NCBI RefSeq assembly: GCF_001514125.1
Contig: NZ_KQ948551.1
Span: 457,291 to 521,290, forward strand
Length of the DNA stretch: 64,000 bases
Direction: 5' to 3'
From: Streptomyces longwoodensis
Lineage (GTDB): Bacteria; Actinomycetota; Actinomycetes; Streptomycetales; Streptomycetaceae
The notes beneath the pieces were generated by a model that did no database searches, was not told where the DNA came from, and saw only the letters and a list, made by a program, of their open reading frames with translations. Below, piece after piece: positions 45,180-54,823 of the stretch (its first letter is position 1; every line of letters begins with the position of its first letter). Position numbers and translations under genes: made by a program.

Positions 45180-45656
45180 TCAGCCGTTGGCGTCCTGGCC
45201 CGTGCGCACGTCGCGCAGCAGACAGGTGAGCCGCGCGGTGCACACCCGCCGCCCCTCCTCGTCGCTGATCACGACCTCGTACGTGGCCGTGGACCGCCCC
45301 CGGTGCACGGGCGAGGCCACACCGGTCACCAGGCCCGAGCGGACCCCGCGGTGGTGCGTGCAGTTCAGGTCCACGCCCACGGCGATCTTGGAGCTGCCGC
45401 CGTGCAGCATCGACCCGACGGAGCCGAGGGTCTCGGCCAGCACCGCCGAGGCCCCGCCGTGCAGCAGCCCGTACGGCTGGGTGTTGCCCTCGACCGGCAT
45501 CGTGCCGACCACGCGCTCGGCGGAGGCCTCGAGGATCTGCACGCCCATGCGCGTGCCCAGGTGCCCGGCGGAGAACATCGCGTGCAGGTCCACGCCGAGC
45601 GCGGCGTACTCGTCGATGACCTCTTGCGGGAACTTCACGTGCTGCTGCTCACCCAT
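45180..45656 (-). CDS. PaaI-type hotdog thioesterase
   Basis: This 158-residue protein has the hotdog thioesterase layout: MGVQILEASAERVVGTMPV, the catalytic region PYGLLHGGASAVLAETLGS, VDLNCTHHRGVRSG and VCTARLTCLL. Family members hydrolyse acyl-CoA thioesters (phenylacetyl-CoA, DHNA-CoA or similar). HGGASAVLAETLGS contains the conserved Gly-Gly-x-x-x-x-x-x-E pattern. The ATG at 45656 is preceded by purines. A link to the adjacent oxidoreductase is not evident. Confidence 0.9.
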   Translation of the reverse strand: MGEQQHVKFPQEVIDEYAALGVDLHAMFSAGHLGTRMGVQILEASAERVVGTMPVEGNTQPYGLLHGGASAVLAETLGSVGSMLHGGSSKIAVGVDLNCTHHRGVRSGLVTGVASPVHRGRSTATYEVVISDEEGRRVCTARLTCLLRDVRTGQDANG

Positions 45657-45723
45657 GGTGCCCGGGCTCCGTTCGTCGTCGTACAGGACGGGCAGCGCCG
45701 GCCGGCGCCGCCTGAGCAAACGC

Positions 45724-48003
<2,280 letters not shown>

Positions 48004-48234
48004 CGCGCACTCTCCTTCGCGCACACCGACGGACTTCCGCCCCGATCCTCGCACGCACGACCGACAGGGAGGGGCGCCGGGTACGACAGCGGGCACCGGC
48101 ACCGGCACCCACCGTCACCGCTCCGGGGTGCGTCCCGTCCGGCGCCCCGCCGCCTTCTGCCGCCGCCCTCCCGTCACCGGCCCCGGTCGAGCCGACGGCC
48201 GCTGGTGTCAGTGGGGCGTGGCAGGATCGGGGGC

Positions 48235-50961
48235 GTGGCAGACACAGCATCGAAGAAGACCGAGACGACCCCCGGCGGCAGCCGGCCCCGCCTGATGCTC
48301 ATGGACGGGCACTCGCTGGCCTACCGCGCGTTCTTCGCGCTGCCCGCGGAGAACTTCACCACCGCGACGGGCCAGCCGACCAACGCGATCTACGGCTTCG
48401 CGTCGATGCTGGCGAACACGCTGCGTGACGAGGCGCCCACGCACTTCGCCGTCGCCTTCGACGTCTCGCGCAAGACGTGGCGCTCCGAGGAGTTCACCGA
48501 GTACAAGGCCAACCGCTCCAAGACCCCGGACGAGTTCCGGGGCCAGGTCGAGCTGATCGGCGAGCTGCTCGACGCGATGCACGCCCAGCGCTTCGCCGTC
48601 GAGGGGTTCGAGGCGGACGACATCATCGCCACCCTCGCCACCCGGGCGGAGGCCGAGGGCTTCGACGTGCTGATCGTCACCGGCGACCGAGACTCCTTCC
48701 AACTGGTCTCCGAGCACACCACGGTGCTCTACCCGACCAAGGGCGTGTCGGAGCTGACCCGCTTCACCCCGGAGAAGGTTTTCGAGAAGTACGGGTTGAC
48801 GCCCGCGCAGTACCCCGACTTCGCGGCCCTGCGCGGCGACCCGTCCGACAACCTCCCCGGCATCCCCGGCGTCGGCGAGAAGACCGCCGCCAAGTGGATC
48901 AACCAGTTCGGCTCCTTCGCCGAGCTGGTCGAGCGCGTCGACGAGGTCAAGGGCAAGGCCGGCCAGAACCTCCGCGACCACCTGGAGTCGGTCAAGCTCA
49001 ACCGCCGCCTCACCGAGCTGGAGCGCCAGGTCGAGCTGGACCGCACCGTCGCCGACCTGGAGCGCGCGCCGTACGACCGCAAGGCGGTCGCGATGGTGCT
49101 GGACACCCTGGAGATCCGCAACCCGTCGCTGCGCGAGCGCCTGCTCGCCGTCGACCCGGGCGCCGATCAGGCCGAGGAGGCCCCGGTCGTGCTGGCCGGC
49201 GTGGAGCTCGACGGCACGGTCCTCGGCACCGGCGAGCTGGCCGGCTGGCTCACCGAGCACGCCGGGCAGCCCCTCGGCGTGGCCACCGTCGACACCTGGG
49301 CGCTGGGCACCGGCTCGGTCGCCGAGGTCGCGCTCGCCGCGGGCGGGGGAGCGGCCGCCTGGTTCGACCCCGCCGAGCTCGACGAGGCCGACGAGCGCGC
49401 GTGGGCGGCCTGGCTGGCCGACCCGGAGCGGCCCAAGGTCTTCCACGACGTCAAGAGCGCCATGCGGGTCTTCGCCGAGCACGGCTGGAGCATCGCCGGC
49501 GTCTCCATGGACACCGCCCTCGCCGCGTACCTGGTCAAGCCGGGCCGCCGCTCCTTCGACCTGGACGCGCTGTCCCTGGAGTACCTCAACCGCGAGCTGG
49601 CCCCCGCCGCCACGGCCGACGGCCAGCTGGCCTTCGGCACGGACGACGGCGCCGAGGCCGAGGCGCTCATGGTGCAGGCCCGCGCGGTCCACGACCTCGG
49701 CGACGCCTTCCGCGGCCGTCTGGACGAGGTCGGCGCGGCCGACCTGCTGCGCGACGTGGAGCTGCCCACCTCCGCACTCCTCGCGCGCATGGAGCGGCAC
49801 GGCATCGCCGCCGACCGCGCCCACCTGGAGGCCATGGAGCAGATGTTCGCGGGCGCCGTCCAGCAGGCCGTGAAGGAGGCCCACGCGGCCGCCGGACACG
49901 AGTTCAACCTGGGCTCGCCCAAGCAGCTCCAGGAGGTCCTCTTCGGCGAGCTGGGCCTGCCCAAGACGAAGAAGACCAAGACCGGGTACACCACGGACGC
50001 CGACGCCCTCGCCTGGCTCGCCGGCCAGACGGACAACGAACTGCCGGTGATCATGCTCCGCCACCGGGAGCAGGCGAAGCTGCGCGTCACCGTCGAGGGC
50101 CTGATCAAGACGATCGCGACCGACGGCCGCATCCACACCACGTTCAACCAGACCGTCGCCGCCACCGGCCGGCTGTCCTCGACGGACCCCAACCTGCAGA
50201 ACATCCCGGTCCGCACCGACGAGGGCCGCGCGATCCGCCGCGGGTTCGTCGTGGGCGAGGGCTTCGAGTCCCTGATGACGGCCGACTACAGCCAGATCGA
50301 GCTGCGCGTGATGGCCCACCTCTCCGAGGACGCGGGCCTGATCGAGGCGTTCACCTCCGGGGAGGACCTGCACACCACGGCCGCCTCCCAGGTGTTCGGC
50401 GTGGAGCGCTCCGCGGTCGACGCGGAGATGCGCCGCAAGATCAAGGCCATGTCGTACGGCCTGGCGTACGGGCTGTCGGCGTTCGGCCTGTCCCAGCAGC
50501 TGAACATCGAGGCGGCGGAGGCCCGCGCCCTCATGGACGCCTACTTCGAGCGCTTCGGCGGCGTGCGGGACTACCTGCGCCGCGCGGTGGACGAGGCCCG
50601 GGCCACGGGCTACACGGCGACCCTCTTCGGCCGCCGCCGCTACCTGCCCGACCTCAACAGCGACAACCGCCAGCGCCGCGAGGCCGCCGAGCGCATGGCG
50701 CTGAACGCGCCGATCCAGGGCACCGCCGCGGACATCGTCAAGATCGCCATGCTCAAGGTGGACGAGGCCCTGCGCGAGGCCGGCCTCGCCTCCCGGATGC
50801 TCCTCCAGGTGCACGACGAAATCGTCCTGGAGATCGCTCCCGGCGAGCGCGAGCGGGTCGAGGAGCTGGTCCGCCGGGAGATGTCCACCGCGGTCACCCT
50901 GCGGGCCCCGCTGGACGTCTCGGTGGGCGCGGGCCCGGACTGGGAGTCGGCGGCCCACTAG
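48235..50961 (+). CDS. polA: DNA polymerase I
   Basis: This 908-residue protein has an N-terminal 5'-3' exonuclease/flap domain (LMLMDGHSLAYRAFFALP, VTGDRDSFQL, GVGEKTAAKWINQFG), a 3'-5' exonuclease-like domain, and a C-terminal family A polymerase with motif A TADYSQIELR (about residue 682), motif B RRKIKAMSYGLAYG (about 733) and motif C QVHDEIVLEI (about 857). The exo motif I, DTE in E. coli, reads VATVDTWALG here, so proofreading is probably lost, as in other actinobacterial PolA. GTG 48235 follows a CAGGAT box by 8 bases, possibly leaderless. Confidence 0.97.
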   Translation: MADTASKKTETTPGGSRPRLMLMDGHSLAYRAFFALPAENFTTATGQPTNAIYGFASMLANTLRDEAPTHFAVAFDVSRKTWRSEEFTEYKANRSKTPDEFRGQVELIGELLDAMHAQRFAVEGFEADDIIATLATRAEAEGFDVLIVTGDRDSFQLVSEHTTVLYPTKGVSELTRFTPEKVFEKYGLTPAQYPDFAALRGDPSDNLPGIPGVGEKTAAKWINQFGSFAELVERVDEVKGKAGQNLRDHLESVKLNRRLTELERQVELDRTVADLERAPYDRKAVAMVLDTLEIRNPSLRERLLAVDPGADQAEEAPVVLAGVELDGTVLGTGELAGWLTEHAGQPLGVATVDTWALGTGSVAEVALAAGGGAAAWFDPAELDEADERAWAAWLADPERPKVFHDVKSAMRVFAEHGWSIAGVSMDTALAAYLVKPGRRSFDLDALSLEYLNRELAPAATADGQLAFGTDDGAEAEALMVQARAVHDLGDAFRGRLDEVGAADLLRDVELPTSALLARMERHGIAADRAHLEAMEQMFAGAVQQAVKEAHAAAGHEFNLGSPKQLQEVLFGELGLPKTKKTKTGYTTDADALAWLAGQTDNELPVIMLRHREQAKLRVTVEGLIKTIATDGRIHTTFNQTVAATGRLSSTDPNLQNIPVRTDEGRAIRRGFVVGEGFESLMTADYSQIELRVMAHLSEDAGLIEAFTSGEDLHTTAASQVFGVERSAVDAEMRRKIKAMSYGLAYGLSAFGLSQQLNIEAAEARALMDAYFERFGGVRDYLRRAVDEARATGYTATLFGRRRYLPDLNSDNRQRREAAERMALNAPIQGTAADIVKIAMLKVDEALREAGLASRMLLQVHDEIVLEIAPGERERVEELVRREMSTAVTLRAPLDVSVGAGPDWESAAH

Positions 50962-51051
50962 GAAGCCGGCCGTACGGCCGAGGTGAGCCGTGGGGCGCCG
51001 GTGAGGGCGGCGCGCGGGCCCTGCGAGGAGGGCTGGGGCCCGCACCCCGCC

Positions 51052-51122
51052 CTCGTCCTCACCCGGGTCCGCGCCCCGGCGTCCCGCCTCGTCCTCACCC
51101 GGGTCCGCGCCCGGCGTCCCGC
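51052..51122. repeat. Tandem direct repeat of about 36 bp
   Basis: The 36-bp unit at 51052-51087 (beginning CTCGTCCTCACCCGGGTCCG) recurs at 51088-51122 with a single base deleted, in the C-rich gap downstream of polA. Confidence 0.75.
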
Positions 51123-51222
51123 CCCCGCTCCCACCCGCGGGCCGCGCGTCCCGGCGCCCCGCCCTCACCCGCGTGGCCCCCGACAGAGCGCCTCGCCACC
51201 CCCGCGGCGCCAGGATGCCGCC

Positions 51223-51591
51223 ATGGGTATACGCATGCTCCACCGCCGGACGGCACACGCACGCGTTGATGCCACGTCCGCCGCAAAGACGCAGGTCAAG
51301 CCCGACACACCGCCCTCCGCGACGGTCCCCGCCCGCGCCCCCGGCGCCGCGAGTCCCCGGGTCCCCCGCACCGCCCGCACGGCCCTGCGCGACGCCGTCG
51401 CGCCCGCCCGCCGGGGCCTGACCCGCCTGTGGGACAGCACGGCCTGGCAGGTGACCCGCGGCTACCTGGACCTGGCGCTGACCACCCTCGAGCGGCTCCC
51501 GAGACCCCGCCGCACCTTCAGGATCGTCCTCACCCCCGCGCCGGCCCCCGCGTCGCTCACCGAACGCCCGGACGGCTCCGCTCCCCGCTGA
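51223..51591 (+). CDS. Hypothetical small basic protein
   Basis: This 122-residue frame is rich in Ala, Arg, Pro and Thr, with a possible amphipathic stretch RLWDSTAWQVTRGYLDLALTTLERLP. I recognise no domain, signal peptide or membrane helix. AGGA lies 8 bases before ATG 51223. Its last 35 bp overlap the 3' end of the convergent DUF4184 gene. GC3 bias is coding-like, but the region is so C-rich that a spurious frame cannot be excluded. Confidence 0.5.
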   Translation: MGIRMLHRRTAHARVDATSAAKTQVKPDTPPSATVPARAPGAASPRVPRTARTALRDAVAPARRGLTRLWDSTAWQVTRGYLDLALTTLERLPRPRRTFRIVLTPAPAPASLTERPDGSAPR

Positions 51592-52543
51592 CCCCGGAGC
51601 CGCCGGAGATCCCGGAGCCCTCGGACCCCTGGGACGCCGACGCCCCGTCCGCCCGCCCGAGCGCACCCGCGCCCGCACCAGTCGCACCGGTCGCACCACC
51701 CGCCCCACCGCTCCGGGCGGCCGGACGCCGCACCCGCAGGCGCGTCAGGACACGCCCACGCACGCGCACCACCCCGGCGTACAGCACGACCCCCACCACC
51801 AGCCCCGCGCCCGCCCCGAAGCACACCGTCGGGACGAGCTCCCACGGCTCGGCCCGCGGGCCCCAGTGGTCCCACCACCCCGCGGCCCGCCGCACCGCGG
51901 CGACCAGCGCGCAGCCGCCGATCAGTGCGAGCGCCCCCCACCGCTCGCGCGCCGACAGCGCCGGCACCCCCACGGGTCCGCCCGCGGGGGAGCGCCGTAG
52001 GGCACGGGTGACGAACGCGGCGATCACCAGGGCGGCCAGGGCCGAGCCGCCGTACTGGAGGTACCAGTACAGCGGTGAGCCGGCCACCTGGGTGTCGAGC
52101 ACGGGGAACAGCCGCACGCCCCACCGGTCGTGGTGCGTGAACGCGTCCCAGAAGACGTGGGTCAGCGCGCCGAGCACCGCGCACGCGTACCAGCGCAGCA
52201 GCAGCGACGGACGAACGCGCGCGCGGGGCGCGCCGCAGCGGGTGAGCGCGGCGGGCCGCCCCTGCCGGGCCCGGGGCAGCAGCGCCACCAGCGGCTCGCG
52301 CACCAGCAGCCACAGGCCCACCAGCAGCCAGGCGATCAGCACGTCGACCGTGAAGACGCCGGGGAGGGAGTGCGTGACCGCGCCGAACTCCATGCCGCCG
52401 GGGACGGCACTCGCCGCGTAATAGGTCATGTCCGGCGCGAACGAGCCCGCGACGAGGACCGCCGGCACCAGCCGCGCCCGCCCGGACCCGTCCGCGCGGA
52501 CCGCGGGGAGCACCGCCGCGGCATGACTGAGGGTGAACGGCAA
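51557..52543 (-). CDS. DUF4184 membrane protein
   Basis: This 328-residue integral membrane protein starts with the family motif LPFTLSHAAAVLP. Further motifs are GSFAPDMTYY, THSLPGVFTVDVLIAW and GALTHVFWDAFTHHDRWG, rich in His and Asp and resembling metal-dependent phospholipase-like membrane hydrolases. About seven helices are followed by a 90-residue Gly/Ser-rich low-complexity tail. No ATG or GTG fits the family N terminus; a TTG at 52543 with GGGGAG upstream is the likely start. Function is unknown. Confidence 0.85.
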   Translation of the reverse strand: MPFTLSHAAAVLPAVRADGSGRARLVPAVLVAGSFAPDMTYYAASAVPGGMEFGAVTHSLPGVFTVDVLIAWLLVGLWLLVREPLVALLPRARQGRPAALTRCGAPRARVRPSLLLRWYACAVLGALTHVFWDAFTHHDRWGVRLFPVLDTQVAGSPLYWYLQYGGSALAALVIAAFVTRALRRSPAGGPVGVPALSARERWGALALIGGCALVAAVRRAAGWWDHWGPRAEPWELVPTVCFGAGAGLVVGVVLYAGVVRVRGRVLTRLRVRRPAARSGGAGGATGATGAGAGALGRADGASASQGSEGSGISGGSGVSGERSRPGVR

Positions 52544-52689
52544 CGGGGCTCCCCGGACAGGACGTCGACGGACGGCCGACGCGAAGATCGACTCCTTCCA
52601 GTATGCGGGACCCCGTCCGCGCGCAGACGGGACGTGGACGACCGGTGAAAAGCGGGCGCGAACGGGTGCCGGTGCAAAAGAAGTTGTCG

Positions 52690-52695
52690 TAGGGT
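52690..52695 (+). promoter_or_regulatory. -10 candidate for the transglycosylase gene
   Basis: TAGGGT lies about 220 bases before ATG 52916, which would give a long 5' leader. The 372-bp gap 52544-52915 contains no gene that I can recognise. Confidence 0.35.
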
Positions 52696-52915
52696 CGCCT
52701 GGGCGCCGTGCCGTTCGGCGCGCTCGGACAACCGAACAGACCACCGCAGACCACCGCACCGCGCACCCGGGGGCAACCGGTCGGGCCGCTCGGTCGTCAC
52801 ACCTGACGAACGAACACCGTCCGGCACACCAGCGGTCACCACCGGCCGGTACGGAACGCGACCACGACGGCAGACGGAGACGGGCGCCCGGGCGTCCACG
52901 GGAGGGGTTCACCAC

Positions 52916-54691
52916 ATGGCGGCGCACATCGGCAGGCGACTGCGCAAGGGGGCGGTCACCACCGCCGTGGCCGCAGCGGCGGTCGCGGCACTGTCCGCGT
53001 CCCAGGCTCCTGAGGTCGTCGCGGACGGCCAGGAGAGACAGTCCGCCGCCGACGCGCAGGGCACCCCGGACCCGACCGCCGCCGACCCGGGCGCGACGGG
53101 CAACTCGCCGTACTACACGGACCTGCCGCCGCTGAACAGCCCGACACCCGTGCCCAGTACGACCGTCGGCCCGACGCCCGGCACGGGCACCTCCCAGGCC
53201 GGCATCCCCGCGACCGTCCTGGACGCCTACCAGAGGGCCGCGTCCGAACTCGCCGCCTCCAAGCCCGGCTGCAACCTGCCCTGGCAACTGCTCGCCGCCA
53301 TCGGCCAGGTGGAGTCGGGTCAGGCCCGCGGCGGCCGCGTCACCGCCGACGGCACCACCGTGTCGCCGATCCTCGGCCCGGTCCTCAACGGCGTCGGATT
53401 CGCGCACATCAAGGACACCGACCACGGTGCCTACGACGGCGACGCCACCTACGACCGCGCCATCGGTCCCCTGCAGTTCATCCCGTCCACCTGGGCATGG
53501 GCGGGCCGCGACGGCAACGCCGACGGCAAGGCTGACCCCAACAACGTCTACGACGCCGCGCTCGCCGCCGGCCACTACCTGTGCCGCAACGGCTGGGACC
53601 TGTCCGTCGAGGCCGACCTGAAGAAGGCCATCCTCAGTTACAACTACTCGCAGGACTACCTGCACACCGTCCGCTCGTGGATGGAGTTCTACCGCAGGGG
53701 CACCCACGAGATCCCGGACGGCTCGGGCTCCCTGCCCGGCAACCGCAGCGACGACCACGAGACCCCGATGTCGCCGTCGGTGCCCGTCACCCCGTCGCCG
53801 GCCCCGAGGCCGTCGAAGCCCGGCGGCACCACCAAGCCGTCGACCCCGGCCACGCCGTCCAAGCCCGGCACCCCGAGCACCCCGTCGAAGCCCACCCCCA
53901 CGCCCACGCCGACCCCGACGCCGACGCCGACCGACACGGTCGCCCACCTCGAGGACGCGGGCACGGCCACGCTGAGCGCCCGGGCGGGCGACACCTTCAC
54001 CGACCGGATCAGCACCCGCGCCGAGACCTCGGCCGGCAAGCCGGTCGCCAAGGTGCGCATCCGCTTCACGATCGTCGGCGACACGGACGCCACCTTCGCC
54101 GGCGGCGAGTCGCACGCCACGGTCGTCACCGACGCCAAGGGCGTCGCGCTCGCCCCCGCGCTGCGGGCCGGCGAGAAGACCGGGGACTTCACCGTCCGCG
54201 CCCTGCTGGTCGGCCGGGCGGTCACCGCCGTCGACTACAAGGCCACGGTCACCGCGCGGGCCGCCGACGCCCTCACCCGCACCGGCGACGCCGCGCTGAC
54301 CTGCACCGCGGGCGGCGCGTTCGCCGACCGGGTCGAGGTGAAGGCCACGTACAAGGGCGTCGCCGCCGGCAAGGTCGCGGCCACCGCCACGCTCCTTGCG
54401 TCGGCCGATGCCACCGCCGCCGCCGACAAGGGCCCCTACTTCAAGGACGCCTCCGGCAAGCCGGTACGCGCCCTCACCGGCCTGGAGACGGACGCGAACG
54501 GCCTGCTGAAGCTGCCCGAGCTGTTCGCGGACGACACCACCGGCACCTTCGTGCTGCGGGTCACCACCACGGGCGGCGCGACCCTCACGGTCGAACTGAC
54601 CGTCACGGCGCCCGCGTCGTCGACCCCGACCCCGTCGGACAGCCCGAGCCCGGCGCAGAGCCCCGCCGCGTCGGAGAGCCCGAGCGCGTAG
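52916..54691 (+). CDS. Secreted lytic transglycosylase with two beta-sandwich repeats
   Basis: This 591-residue protein has an N-terminal signal-like segment (RRLRKGAVTTAVAAAAVAAL). The MltB/SLT_2-type transglycosylase domain is at about residues 90-250; Glu133 in IGQVESGQ is the catalytic acid, and RAIGPLQFIPSTWAW and GHYLCRNGW are present. A Pro/Thr/Ser linker with a (TP)n run follows, then two Big/invasin-like beta domains (about 342-440 and 443-565), then a Ser/Pro tail. It would cleave peptidoglycan outside the cell and bind or span the wall. GGGAGG precedes the ATG. Confidence 0.92.
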   Translation: MAAHIGRRLRKGAVTTAVAAAAVAALSASQAPEVVADGQERQSAADAQGTPDPTAADPGATGNSPYYTDLPPLNSPTPVPSTTVGPTPGTGTSQAGIPATVLDAYQRAASELAASKPGCNLPWQLLAAIGQVESGQARGGRVTADGTTVSPILGPVLNGVGFAHIKDTDHGAYDGDATYDRAIGPLQFIPSTWAWAGRDGNADGKADPNNVYDAALAAGHYLCRNGWDLSVEADLKKAILSYNYSQDYLHTVRSWMEFYRRGTHEIPDGSGSLPGNRSDDHETPMSPSVPVTPSPAPRPSKPGGTTKPSTPATPSKPGTPSTPSKPTPTPTPTPTPTPTDTVAHLEDAGTATLSARAGDTFTDRISTRAETSAGKPVAKVRIRFTIVGDTDATFAGGESHATVVTDAKGVALAPALRAGEKTGDFTVRALLVGRAVTAVDYKATVTARAADALTRTGDAALTCTAGGAFADRVEVKATYKGVAAGKVAATATLLASADATAAADKGPYFKDASGKPVRALTGLETDANGLLKLPELFADDTTGTFVLRVTTTGGATLTVELTVTAPASSTPTPSDSPSPAQSPAASESPSA

Positions 54692-54720
54692 TCCCCGCGG
54701 CCACGGACGGATCAGCAAGG

Positions 54721-54748
54721 GCGGCGCCCCCGAGCCGGGGGGCGCCGC
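54721..54748. terminator. Bidirectional terminator between the transglycosylase gene and hrpB
   Basis: GCGGCGCCCCC pairs with GGGGGCGCCGC (11 bp, 6-base loop) between convergent genes. Confidence 0.75.
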
Positions 54749-54823
54749 CGCTGTCGTAGCGCCGCCAGGACGGTGCCCGTCCCGTACGACCGCGCCGTGC
54801 CCTTCGGTGCCGGCGGGGCCCGG

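Noticed and set aside
52700..52915. Possible c-di-AMP (ydaO-type) riboswitch upstream of the transglycosylase gene
   Set aside because: A GGGGGCAACCGG-like segment is present, but the other conserved blocks of the motif (notably the GGGTGAAT-type core and the TAACC...GTAGGC end) are missing.
53860..53935. CRISPR-like short repeats
   Set aside because: The repeats are in-frame Thr-Pro codons of a linker in the transglycosylase gene, with no spacers.
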